NCBI GenBank assembly: GCA_020137815.1
Contig: CM035359.1
Coordinates: 493,243-557,242 of the forward strand
Source of the DNA: Hormiphora californensis
Lineage: Eukaryota; Ctenophora; Tentaculata; Cydippida; Pleurobrachiidae
Length of the DNA: 64,000 nt
Direction of reading: 5' to 3'
This document shows positions 44,425 to 56,726 of the stretch, in pieces. The first letter of the stretch is position 1; each line of letters begins with the position of its first letter. The notes below the pieces were generated by a model, which made no database searches, was not told the DNA's origin, and saw only the letters and a list, made by a program, of their open reading frames with translations. The position numbers and the translations under genes were made by a program.

Positions 44425-45241
44425 GTCAGGACCACTATTGGTGCGCGGTCGTGCCCACGGAAGGAGTGCTTGGATCATCTTGAAACCGGTTTTAAGTTCA
44501 CTAATGCATGCCCAAAAGTGTCTGTAGCCATTTGGGTGATGTTCTGACAATCCAATCACGAGTTATGACCGAAAAACAGTCAAAAAAGACGTTTTAAAGT
44601 GACAAAAAGGAGGATCTGAACACAGCCCTTATATGAAGGGCTGGGGCTTTGAAACTTCTTGTGTGGACAGAGAATCGTCCAAATTTGCAGTGTCAAATTT
44701 CAGATAGTTTCTATCTTTTGTAGTTATCTAATTAGAGTCGTTTAAACATGTGAGACAACCTATATGACCCTACAAAACAGGGTGATTAGGTACTGCTTCC
44801 GTCTCATATTGCTTGCTCTCACCGCTTGTATGCTTTAATCCCTTCTCTAATTGGGCAAATCTCGTCAAGTGATCACTTCACAAGCAGTATTATAGGGCCC
44901 TTTAGCAACTTCTCACATGTTTAAACGACTCTAATTAGATAACTACAAAAGATAGAAACTATCTGAAAGTTGACACTGCAAATTTGGACGATTCTCTGTC
45001 CACACAAGAAGTTTCAAAGCCCCAGCCCTTCATATAAGGGCTGTGTTCAGATCCTCCTTTTTGTCACTTTAAAACGTCTTTTTTGACTGTTTTTCGGTCA
45101 TAACTCGTGATTGGATTGTCAGAACATCACCCAAATGGCTACAGACACTTTTGGGCATGCATTAGTGAACTTAAAACCGGTTTCAAGATGATCCAAGCAC
45201 TCCTTCCGTGGGCACGACAACGCACCAATAGCGGTCCTGAC
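44425..45241. mobile_element. 817-bp foldback element, 331-bp arms, TA duplication
   Basis: 44425-44755 and 44911-45241 are inverted copies with a few mismatches, separated by 155 bp. TA flanks both ends (44423-44424, 45242-45243). The corresponding position in the A/B spacer (about 35960) reads gcactattatatgtatc without the insert, an empty site. No transposase. Confidence 0.9.
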
Positions 45242-45307
45242 TATATTATATGTATCCATAGTACATTATATCGTATTTCCCTGCCGCAGCAGAAGGGCGC
45301 CATGCTT

Positions 45308-45313
45308 TTTATT
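45308..45313 (-). terminator. candidate poly(A) signal, copy C
   Basis: AATAAA on minus in the same context as behind copy B, which supports a real signal in the ancestral unit. Confidence 0.4.
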
Positions 45314-45687
45314 GATCAAGAGACAAGAGAGAAGTTCCCGAAAGATTATTTGCATTTTGGTATAACATTCCAGGCGCAGCTCAGGAAAGTTACACCACAA
45401 TGCATGCCCCATATTTCATGAAAACCTGTCATTGAAGTGGTTTATGAAGAAGCAGTTGCGTAGTAGGTAGCAGACAGCGGTGGAAATTTAATTATCCGTC
45501 TACCGATTTAGTCGAATTCTAACCCTGCTATGCCATTTTGCAAAGCAAAAAGGCATCCGGGCAGGGAAAAATAGGTTAAAATCTATGTAACTTGGCCAAA
45601 ACAGCTTGTATTATAATAATAATAATAACACAGGAATAGATCACGTTCCACTAACAGTGCTCTATCGGGAATCCGAGAGCCGGAAAA

Positions 45688-45741
45688 CAAAGAGAAACAA
45701 GGTTACTTCAGATTGCTTTGAAGTAACCTTGTTTCTCTTTG
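45688..45741. repeat. 23-bp perfect hairpin
   Basis: caaagagaaacaaggttact... (45688-45710) and its exact inverse (45719-45741) around an 8-nt loop, within an insertion of about 100 bp into an (ATA)n run that is uninterrupted behind copy B. Confidence 0.85.
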
Positions 45742-47510
45742 TAATAATAATAACATTCTAATACCATATCAAGATTTACAGCAGTCAAAGTGAAGCTTTA
45801 AGTGGATTTGGGTGGAGGGTCGTCAATGAACCACATCACATAAACAGGCTTAAACAACGCATCGTCTTTTAGAACAAGTTGCTTACAAAACCCTGCACTG
45901 TCTGGTTTATACTTCGTGTACTTCCCTTCAATTAAGGCCAGCTTAAAGATAATCATGCATTCCTGTCCGTATTTTGCACTAAACTCAGGATACTCAGAAA
46001 AGTAACAACCATCGCCAAAACGTCGACCGTTAACTGCTTTCCGATTTGGATCCAGATTAGTCGTTATGATACTTGAAATGTTTTCTTTTGCAGTGGCGTG
46101 GAAGGCATAAACTTCACATAGCTTCTTTTCAGTCAACTCTCCAGGTTCAGTTTCTAGCTCAGCTTTCCTCCGACTTTCATACTTCTCTTCGGCTCCTTTG
46201 TTGCCCACAAAACCAACGTATTTCACTTCAACTTTTCTTAATGTATTCGATTGATAAGCCGTCCTTTTTGAGCACGCTCCATCATAGATCGATATCGCTT
46301 TCTGGAGGAGCTCAACAGTGGGATCACTGACATTTCTCATATCGTAGTCAGCTAAGTTGTATCGAGTTTCACCTTCAGGAAAGTTGGACATGAGCTCAGC
46401 TTCTTGAATCTGCACAACTTTAGGCTTCAAACTCAATTGGACAAGGTATTGAAAATGAAACTGGGAGGGATAAAAGACTCTATACTTCGCTGGTTGATCC
46501 ATCTTAGAGACTAGTATCGAATCCTTTTTATTTTTCTTGAGAAAGTCCTGTTTTGGACCTTTCACCTCATGTTCCGCTACAGAGTTGCCAACAAGTAGAT
46601 TTCCAATGAAAAGAGAAACAACTCCATCCTTAGATTGTGGAAGATCACCATCGATAGCACCAATTGATAAATCGATCGAAACACCATTAACAATTAGCTT
46701 TGTTAGGCTAGCTATATCAGTTATATCACCGGGACCAACAGGATTTCGAATTTTAAAGAGCTCCTGCTGCAGAGAACCGTGAGTTTTATTCGCAGTAGCA
46801 TTCCAAAATTCCTCAGAATTCTTCGGGCATTTTACTTTGTAGTACTCAGAGAAACTTTCAATCTCGTATGTGTCACTGTGCCGGAAAAACTGTCGACATT
46901 TGTACTCTAGATCCTCTTGAAGCTGCTGGTTATCGATAATTGGAACCAAAGTTGCCTTCCCTCCATCATTTTCTGCATCCTTCTTTGCCTTAACAAAAGC
47001 CTCCTTAGCTGCTGCCTTTTTCGCCAAAACTACCTTTCGATATTCTACTTTACATATCTCACAATCTTTGGATAGACAGTTCTCGATACAGTTCAGCTTG
47101 CAAAGATGATCACAGTCAACTCTCGTTCGATCACAAGGATGTGGGCACTGCTCTTTTTTGCTGCATTCTCTTCTCTGAGGATGTCCACAAGTTTCACTGG
47201 TGTACTTCAACTGAATCTTGCACTTTGCTGTTATAGTAGATTTAGGTTTTCCACACACTTTTTTGAAATGAGCAACATGTCCACAGGGGTCGAATTTGAA
47301 CTCAACCTGAACTGGACAATCTTGGGCATAGTGTGAGTGTTTAATTCCACAAACGGTCTTACATTTGTGCTTCTCAGGACAGTTATAGAACTCTTTGCAT
47401 TCTTCAAAACACATAACTCCCCTTGGATTAGTTTTCCACGGATGACACTGCACTTCTTTCTGGTGGCCACATTTAGGGAGTTGTTTTGTAAGCTTGCAAC
47501 CATCTTCCAA

Positions 47511-48690
47511 AGTACCGGATCCTTTATAACATCTTGTGCTTAAGTGCTAGGCGACAGTCCGAAAAATTCAAACAACAGACTTCAATCATTTGTATGCTCA
47601 TGCCTTTGGCACAGAGTTTTGATCACTTAGTTCTCAAAGTTTACAGCCCGTCTAACCGTCCGCAAGGCTGGCACCGTTTCGGATTTTGAACGGTATGTGC
47701 AGATTTCTGTTAGATCAAGAACTGCCTTTGTCCTTTTAGATGTAGTTTTCCCCACTTTTTTATGGACTGTCCCAGGGCGAATTTGACCAACACAAACGGC
47801 AATTTGCATAGGTGGATTACAACAAGTCTGTTTTCAGAAAAAGATCTTCCCCATTAAAACACTTGTTTTCAACCTTGATTTTCCAGTAGGCGACAATTTT
47901 TTTCCGTGCATTTTGGAAGTTTTTGAGGTAAGCATTCCGTACCGATCTTATAATACTGATTCGCCTTTGCTCAGCGAAAACAAATCAAATGACTTAACAT
48001 TTTATGTCAGCTGGACAAGTTTTGGACTTAGGTTTTCATGAACGGTGAAGCCAGGTGATAACACTAGTTGTTTTTGTGCAACTCGTGATATCTTCGAGAT
48101 AATGACCTAGTCATTAGTCGCACATTCGACATTCTACACAGGCTTCGTGGAACGGATAAAATGGACACTTACAGATTTCATAAACCGGTTTCACTTAGAT
48201 TATAGGAGTTTTTGTTTTTCTGAAAATCACCCAAATCATCGTTTGAGCAGGGAAACACCTCTTCCATCTTTCACCAGATGTTACCTCGGTTCTATCTACT
48301 CGTGGGTAACTATGGTTTTCCACCAGAATCTGATCGTTAGCAGTTAAGATTTTTTCGTCCAGATTCGGGATAATTCTTGGCTGAAATGGCAATATCACAA
48401 AATGTTTTTGCTAGTAACTCAGGCCTCATTGCTAACCTGCATCCCTCACGAGAGTTTTTCCGTTAGTGCAAACCGTAGAATGGTCTCAACATGATCTTAG
48501 CATTAAGAGGCGGATCTTTTGTCAGATTGGGTTCTTGTGATAACGATGATTCGAAGACCTTGACTCAGGTGGCTCCAATCATTATCGTCTTCCAATTTTT
48601 GTCAGAATCCAATCAAACAGTGCTCCATAATCCTACTTCTTCAATGATCGATGATTGGCCAATTTTAGGTGGTTCAATTTTTGCTAAGCA
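47511..48690 (-). pseudogene. scrambled helicase motif II-VI block of copy C
   Basis: Alignable by eye to 38230-39400 of copy B but with changes every few bases, while both flanks stay close to copy B. Motifs III-VI and the first zinc fingers are destroyed. Could be local decay or an unpolished assembly stretch. Confidence 0.75.
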
Positions 48691-51600
48691 CCATCTGGAT
48701 CGAATGCAACCAAACGATTGTAGCACCAACAATTTTTTGACGACTCAAAATTTGAAGCTTGTTTCGTATTCCAACTTCCTTTTCTTTAGAGCGGTAGACA
48801 TTCAGATTTTCCAAAGATTCCTTCATCTCTTCAATGATGTCATTTAGGGCAGTGGTGAGTGACGCATAAATGAAGCAAAACCGATCAATTTCATCGAGCT
48901 TATGTAAATCTTTTTCACTTAAAAGTTCACTTTTCAGACTAAAATCAGCAGAAAAATCTGAAAGTTGGAATTCGTATATGGAAGAAGACATTCTTTTCAT
49001 CGACGAAAGCAAATCCTCAATTTTTAAGGCGGCTCTAGATTTAAAATTATCGTCATAAGCAGATTCTCTCTGTGACGCAAGCTCACTCAAATAGTCCTCA
49101 TCAATATCATTAGTTTCATCATCGTCATCTTGGAAGTTATCTTCATGTACTACATCTCCCCATGTTGTCGTATTCTGTTCTTTAACCGTTCTGTTAAATA
49201 GTTTAGTAAGTTCTGTTAACTTCCGCTTGTTGGGTAGCCACCCGTAGAACGCACTTCGAAAAGCATTGAAAAACCATTCAGTCTTCGGTGTAGGATTCCG
49301 AAGCATTCCGGAGAGCCGAACTTTGAAATCATGCATTGATCTCAGTATAGAATACTGGTTCTGTGCACCTTTGTTCTTAACACCATTTCGAAAGAATGTG
49401 TCCAGTTGTTCTGGAGAAACCAGTTCACAGAAACTAAACATATTGAACTTGGATTTCATCTTAAATTTCTTGAGCAAAGTCTCGAAGGTGTGAAATTCAT
49501 GGTCAATATCTTCCATTATCCCTCGTTTTGAAATCCGTGAATAGTTCATGCTCGCCATTTTGCTTTTCATCAGACAGTCTTTAAGCTCCTCCTCTTTTGA
49601 CTGTCCACCAATCCTAAGAAGCTCATCTTTGGGACAAAACTCGAGGCAGTGTTTCAGAAATTCGTCCAAAGCATGGTTTTTGTAGGTAAGGACAAGAATG
49701 GGAGGCTCGTACTGCAGCTGTTCAGGTTCATCGCTGCTACAAGTGGATGCAGCATCACTTTCAGGCTCGATATCGATATCCGGAACCTTTGGGGCACCTT
49801 TTGTCTGAGACTGAGGACAAAGGTATAAAAGATGTGCCAGTTTTGCTCCAACGAAGGTTTTCCCAGTTCCTGGAGGTCCTTGAATTATTGCAAGAGGATA
49901 TTTTAGGACATGGTCAAAAGCAGCCTTTTGAGAATCTTCAAGATCATCATAACCAACCTCTTTCAGCAGGGATGAATCGACTGTCAGTTGGAACTGAGGA
50001 GATTTCGCCTTTAGAATGACGTCACATAGGTTAAAGCTTTCCAATTCGCTCATTCGAAGGCTTTCCAGAATGTGCCGAAAAGACTGAAAATAAGTCGGAC
50101 TCTCGGCCATGATCAATCTGCCTGAATGTTTCAAAAGTGTCAAAGCAGAATCTACAAGAGTGTTATCGGAAGAGAAAGACAATAACTCTACTCCAATAAT
50201 TGGTCCTTTTTCCAACTTTTTAGGATCTCTGTCAATGACGGTGAGCCAAATTGCATCACTGAAGTCCCCTTTCGCAGTTGCACACAGCAGATTCCCAAAC
50301 ATTAGTTTTCGAGAGGCTTTCCAGTTGTTTACAGGACGATCCGGTTTGAAGCTCAGGTAGAAAACAGTGTTAGAACTATCCTTTACAACTTTTACCACTC
50401 CCACTCGAGAGTACATGCTCATGTCACGGGGATCGAGGCGACCATTGTTGAAGTCGTTGATGCCCTTTTGAATACTCGAGAAGCACTCTGCACGAAGAAG
50501 TCGGTAGTAGATATTAAGGTATTGGTCGACACTGTCGTAGGGTGTGTTACGTTGGACAGGCTTCAAGTAGGGAACTTTTTCAAGGGGGTCGCCAAACATT
50601 TCCTGAATAGAAGGAATGGTTTCCAATTCTTGCCATTTTTCAAGGTCTACCAGGCGGGCAGTTTTGAGAAGAACACGGTGCAGAAATTTGGCTTCTTTTG
50701 TGTTAGAATTTCGCACTAGATCACCCAAGGTTGGAAGGCAATCTTTCAGTTTAGCCGGGTTACTTTCTATCAGTTGTTCAGTTTGCCATAAATTGATTTT
50801 ACCTCTAGTTTTGTCGCTTGTGATTCGGCTAGATAACTTAAAAGTTGACAGCATTTCCATGACTTTCGCCTTTTGGACCGGAAATCTACCCATGTGAGGT
50901 ACGCAAGTCATCAGAAAGGAGTAAAGGCATCGTATGTAACTTTCAAATTCAGCAATTGGATGAGTTTTTGCTTTCAGTAGGAATTCCCACAGCGCTGGAC
51001 ATGTCATGATAGTGTTCAGTGCTCCAGTCCTAGTCCCGCCGTCTTGGAGAGAACTGATAATGGAATCGAAGTAATCTTTTATCTCCCTCAGCGTTCGTTG
51101 CCCGATGAAAGTCTCGATCTTTACTTGATAGGCCCTAGGCTTTACTTTTCCACCTGGAGCTTCCTCTTTTACCTTAGCTGGTCGAAATAACTGAAATTTT
51201 ACGGTATCCCTCCTTTTGAGCGTAGGTAGATAACCTTTCCCGTCGAGTGTGTCATCCTTCATAAAAACGTCCTTATTCTGAGAGAATACCTTAGGCAAAG
51301 TCTGGAACGCATTTATAAACTGTGGTTGAGCTGAGACTGTGCCATACAACCATTTACCCTCCTTATCCTCTTTCGCTGGATTAATATTGAGCGTTGATAA
51401 AACCCGCTGAAAAGAGATTGTAGTATGACATTTATTCATGACATTGTATTTGTAGAAATTATGCTACCCTGTCAGTTACTTACCACTGAGTCCAATGTGT
51501 CCTCTGATACGTCCAGATCTAAATCACTGTCAGAATCACACTCTAAGGCCTCTTCTGAAAGCTCTTCGACCTTTCTGTTAGCTTTGTCGCACAACAACTT

Positions 51601-52669
51601 ATATTGTTCCACCTTGAGGAAAAAAAAATGCTAAGTATATATTTTCCTTATTTTTCATTATTTATCTGAACACAAATGCCATTCTGAAAACTTACCTCTT
51701 GCTCCTTAGCATCATTTTTGGAAATCAGGTTGTCATTTTGAGCCGCTAGATCTGCTATTTTACGTTGATACATCTTTTTATGATCCACTAACGTGGCACA
51801 CTGCGAAGAGGTGAAAAAGTGAGGGACAAGAATACCATATTATAACAAGAATAATTGCGGTATAATTTCATACCGCCTGATTTCCCCGCCAACCATGTGA
51901 TCTGGCATGTGCCATTTGCCACACCTGCTTCTAATTGGGCACTGATACGTGAGCCGGTATAGCTGATGGGTTGTCTGAGCTATGTGAGCTACCTAGTAAT
52001 AATAGTAGTCGCAGTTTCGATCACAAATGCAGAACACTTTTCACTGCACAATGACGTATGGCACAAGAACAGTTGTACCGTGTGGGGCAATAAAAAGTCC
52101 CCCCTCCCCAAGTCTACCATAGTTCCAGATATTGTGGAGTGCTAAAATTTGGTACAGCTACTCTATGAGACAAACAAATAACTTGACCAAAATGTTAGAC
52201 CTCTAGCTCAAAGTTCATTTTTTTGATCGGAATGAACATGGTCATTCATTCCAGAAGAAAATATTTTCCGGTCCAAAATTTAACCAATTATGTTTGGCTA
52301 TCGATTAGCTTTAAGCTTTTCAATGTGACCGAGATCAGTTAAATTGGACTACCACAAGAGCCACACAGTTTTGTAAATACTTTTTCACTCACAATTTGTG
52401 AGAAGCGATGTATTATGTAGTACGTTTCATTGAAACAGGAAATGTTTTCTTACCACCGATTCGAGTGTGTCGTCCGAGATTTCATCGTCTACTTCACTAT
52501 CAGAATCACACTCTCTCACTACCTGAGCCTTCTCGAGCTCTTTTTGACTTCCCTCGTACAACAACTTATAGTGATCGACCTTGGGAAAATATTGATGTCA
52601 CTGGAAGACATTTATTGACACAATAATAATAATTACATTATGCATGTGTGTTTCCCCGAATATTATATA

Positions 52670-52840
52670 CAGTCGGACCCCGATTTACCGGGCCCCGATT
52701 TACCGGATCCTCGATTTACCGGGAGAATAAACTTCCCCCGATATAGGAAAAAGTCAGTATTTCACCCCGATATACCGGGCACCCCGATTTACCGGGCAAA
52801 CCCTTTCCCCCAAGCATCCCGGTAAATCGGGGTCCAACTG
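52670..52840. mobile_element. pogo/Tigger-like MITE, copy 2
   Basis: TIRs cagtcggaccccgatttacc and its near inverse ending in ggtccaactg, with TA at 52668-52669 and 52841-52842. The interior repeats the ccgatttaccgg motif. Terminal CAGT.GGACC resembles the pogo/Tigger group; that assignment is inference. Confidence 0.7.
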
Positions 52841-52888
52841 TACATATCATATACATAATATAAGAGTAAGTTTTTGATTTTTTTCTCT

Positions 52889-52962
52889 ACCCGGGTGAAT
52901 GCCCGTCGTCCGAAGGGCATTCATCCGGATGATAGTTTTAGCACGTGTGCTAAAAAGATCAT
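52889..52962. repeat. dispersed double-palindrome repeat
   Basis: Contains gggtgaatgccc...gggcattca and ttttagcacgtgtgctaaaaagatcat. Further copies lie at 36261-36320 with 36431-36470, and at 63926-64000; a partial trace is near 45552. Confidence 0.8.
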
Positions 52963-53556
52963 AAAGAGTTTAGAAATCTCGGCTTTGAAATAGTAACTAG
53001 AGCGTGGTCAAAATCGTGTAACGTCAGCCTGTTCCCTCCATCGCAAAGTTGTTAGTGCATTCCTTGCTTAAATTCATAATATTCATCATAATTCGTCATG
53101 TCTTTGTTATTGCAAAAGCGCTCATCAGTTGTTACCATTGCTTACGGTAGGTATGAGATGAGTTAATTTGATATCACATAGACTAGAAACGGTGCCTAAG
53201 TAGGCAGCCCATCACATGTCATGTCTCACCGCTCACGTTTCAGAATCTTATTATGTCACATATATGTATGGATGTTAACATGCCCGACCCATGCCCGATG
53301 GCAGGGAAACACAGCGCTATGGATACATGGTACAAATATTCTTGTTCTTTGGGGGGGGGGGGGTCTGTCAGCCAAAATTTGATTTTTTTTTCTTACCTTT
53401 CCTTCTTCAGCTGCACATTGAGAAATCAGGTTGGCCTTTTCTACGGCTAGCTTTGAGGCTCTATCCTGGTATGCCACAAATGCATCCTTGTACTTCTTTT
53501 CACTATCTGCAATCTCAACACACTGTCAAAATGATTGTGTTTTATATGACCATCAT

Positions 53557-53867
53557 CTCTATTATAATTTGGAGATGAACGTCGAAGTCGAAGTCGTTCG
53601 TTCAGTGCGTTGTTAGGAGACGGTGCTCCTTCATAAAACACTTCATATGACCAAAGCTGTAAAGCTGCTGTTCACACTTTTGGAACTTCCAATGGAAGTT
53701 TCTTAATATTTCGAATGACTTTTAACAGGCCAGTCCCCATAGTTACCAATTCAGTTGCCATGGCAACCGTGTTATTGACGTTGAAAGGGCGAAAAGAACC
53801 ACCCGGCGAAGCCGGGTGGGTTATCAAAAAGCCCTTACTTGAGGCGCACCCAATGGGTGCGCTAGTT
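53557..53867. mobile_element. 311-bp insertion with GC-rich hairpins in a copy C intron
   Basis: Absent from the equivalent copy B intron, where catcat joins agaataaatttg directly. It ends with two tight hairpins: ccacccggc-gaa-gccgggtgg (53799-53819) and gcgcaccc-aat-gggtgcgc (53844-53862). No coding capacity seen. Confidence 0.65.
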
Positions 53868-54885
53868 AGAATAAATTTGTAAGATATCAAGCTGGAAGAA
53901 TTTGAAATTTACTTTTTGATTTGCAGTATCCAATTCATCCACCAAGTCGTTGTTCTGAAAGAATTAAAATTCTTTATCATTAATGTCTAGGAGAATCCTC
54001 CGTAAAATAACAAATCAGTGTTGTGGGTGTTCAATGTTCATGAAATGAAAAAAAATACCTTTGCAAGGTATGCCTCAAATTTTTCTTTATATTTTCTTTT
54101 GCTTTGAACCAACTCTTTGTTCTGAGGAAATAAAATCTCAATCAGTTTGATTTGAAATTTGAAAACTCTAAAAAACAACAGTTATTTAAAATCAGTCTTT
54201 TTTCTAATATAAACAGGGTGAGAGATGTCACCACATCACAATGTAGCGAGGGTACGGTTAGCTGCCTAAATAATACAATACTATTGCAGACACGACTGTC
54301 ACAAATATTTCAAGTGACGAAAATATACCTTTTTGTTTGCAGTATCTAGCTCATCTTGGCGCATTCTTTCACATTCAGCTAGGTTTTCAGCTAGGTTTTC
54401 AGCCTGAATAAAAGAAGAATGACAAAAAAAGTCAATCTAAAAGCAAACGTAACCATAACAAACAAACAAACAAAGAACAACAAGAACGAACATTGAACAA
54501 TAAAAACGTTGTTTGTTAGAATAATAAAGTCGATTTATAATTCCTGACATGACCCGTGAGTTGAGCATTTCGGTTTATCAAATTTTGAACCTTTAGAACA
54601 TAGTAAACTATTAGTCAAGTGGGCTACATCGAAGTTATAAATGAATGCCTTTAAATAAGAAATGAAGGTTTTACTAACCTGGTCTTTGAGCAATTCAACT
54701 TCATTCCTTTGGTCTGTGAACGCAGGGGACGGCCGAAAATCCTGAAAATAGAAGGGTGACGGTTGTGTTGGGGAATAATGTGGGTCACCAAATACCTTTG
54801 GATACACTGAATAACGTCGACAGACGCACATCTTTCTATCAGTGAAGTGAGAAAATTCAAGGCACTATGGGAGACACACTTACAT

Positions 54886-54918
54886 TCATTTGGAAGCACC
54901 ATGGACCTCAGGAGCCAT
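54886..54918 (-). promoter_or_regulatory. uORF of copy C, stop overlaps main start (ATGA)
   Basis: MAPEVHGASK then TGA overlapping the ATG at 54887-54889; same design as copy B with a 2-codon length difference. Confidence 0.55.
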
Positions 54919-56726
54919 TTCAGCTATAAAAATAGAAGCATTGTTTAACAGGGATTGTGTCGGGTAATTAAGGGCTAGGGGTGTCGAAGGGCTCATTGCA
55001 AAGACTAGGAATATATCATGCTTGGGTCTTGTATTGGTAGTCCGACAGTAGTATGAATACCAGGAAACGACCGAACCGGGTTTTTTTTCACCGAACCGAA
55101 CCGAACCGAATTTGAAAAATTTTTTTACCGAACCGAACCGAACCGAACCGAACCGAACCGAATTTCGGTAACCGAACCGAACCATACAAAACTTTTTCTG
55201 TATAAATGATTCTCTAAAAATTTATGGAGAGCACCAATCAAGGTATTGAGAATCATTCTCTGAAATTTTGTTAAAAAATGTTTGAAAAAATTTCAAAGTC
55301 AATTTTGTGAAAAAATTTTCAAAGTCAATTTTATCGTAAATTTTCTATGTCAATTTTTGCGTACGAATCGTGTTTCGAATCGGCAATGCTATACGGGAAT
55401 GGTATTGCTAATTAGCAGGATTAAACGAACCATGAATCGTGTCTCTCTAAATTTCCTAATTAGATTTGATGGGGGATCACGTATCAGCACAATCCATCTC
55501 GGACCCACTAATTACCAACATCACTCCCGTTTAGCATTGTCGATTAGAAACACGATTCGTATACCATAATTTACTTAAAATATTTTTCACAAAAAAATTT
55601 CACAAAATTTTAGGTAATGATTCTCAATACCTTGATCGATGCTCTCCATGAATTTTTAGAGAAACATTTAATTTTGTGAAAAAACTTTGTAAAATATTTC
55701 AAAGTCAATTTCGGAAAAAAAATTCTATGTCAATTTTGCCGTACGAATCGTGTTGCGAATCGGTGATGCTATGCGGCAGTGCTCTCGCTAATTAGCAGGA
55801 TTTATTGAAACATGAATCGTTTCCCCTAAGCTTCCTAATTAGATTTGATGGGGGATCACGTATCAGCATAATCCCTCTCGGACCCACTAATTAGCAACAT
55901 CACTCCCGCTTAGCAATACCGATTCGAAACACGATTCGTACGCAAAAATTGACATAGAAAATTTTCCATAAAATTGACTTTGAAATATTTTCCAAACTTT
56001 TTTACAAAATTTCAGAGAATGATTCTTAACACCTTGATCGGTGCTCTCCATGAATTTTTTGAAAAAAAAGTTTCTGAATTTGTTGACCCTCTTATGAGGA
56101 CACGATTCGACGGGAAGTCAGGTATCAAATCAATCCATATCGAACCCGCTAACTAGCGAAATCATTTCCACATAGCACCACCGATTCGAAATAGGGTTAA
56201 TACGGCGAAATTAACATTGAAATTCATACAATTTTCGTGAAATAATTGAAAAATTTTGCATGAAAAAGCCCGATTTCTGGGCATTTTTTGACCAAAAAAT
56301 TCGGTGGTTCGGCCAAAATTTCCTACCGAACCGAACCGAACCGAACCGCCCAAAAAACACCGAATTTCCGAACCGAACCGAACCGAACCGAATATTCGGT
56401 CGCTTCCTGATGAATACATACAAGGTAGTGAGCACCATGGCATAGGAATAGCAAGGGCAACATAGTGGGGTGTGAATTAGCAAGGGCAAAGAGGAAGAAA
56501 TAAACTAATTGTCAAAAAATCATTCTTATTTCTTAATTTGCATACAATAGTAAAAAACCACGATAAAAATTAAAATCTTCGTAAAAAACAAAAATCGGTT
56601 TCTTAAAAGAATTTCATACATTTCTCTCATCTACAGTTCGTCAGTCTGTTATAGTGTCTAACATTACATACATCTCAGAATACATACATGAAGAATCTTA
56701 CAAGGCGCTTGATTTTATCTCAAAAA
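54919..56726. repeat. spacer between C and D with (CCGAA)n-flanked repeat block
   Basis: (CCGAA)n clusters at 55078-55185 and 56320-56395 bracket an interior made of two direct copies of about 375 bp (near 55350-55570 and 55735-55960) that are themselves palindromic (cgtacgaatcgtgtt...aacacgattcgta). About 56450-56726 is AT-rich 3'UTR of copy D. No gene seen. Confidence 0.7.

Larger units (their letters stand above)
45798..54889 (-). pseudogene. copy C: helicase/ART gene with damaged core
   Basis: Upstream exons: 54884-54889, 54679-54741, about 54535-54590 (donor deleted), 54329-54403, 54059-54121, 53913-53954, 53397-53522, 52454-52579, 51696-51800, 51484-51612; large exon 45798-51416. The frame is open from the cold-shock-like region through Walker A to the segment before motif II (51416 to about 48690) and again from the middle zinc fingers through both ART domains (47510-45798). 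Between them about 1.15 kb is riddled with substitutions and indels and encodes nothing. ART2 has the longer variant insert (NKGAEEKYESRRK) shared with copy D. It carries two acidic exons and both A-type and B-type coiled-coil exons. Confidence 0.75.

Noticed and set aside
45107-45421. 104-codon frame
   Set aside because: Runs through an arm of a foldback element; no recognisable protein.
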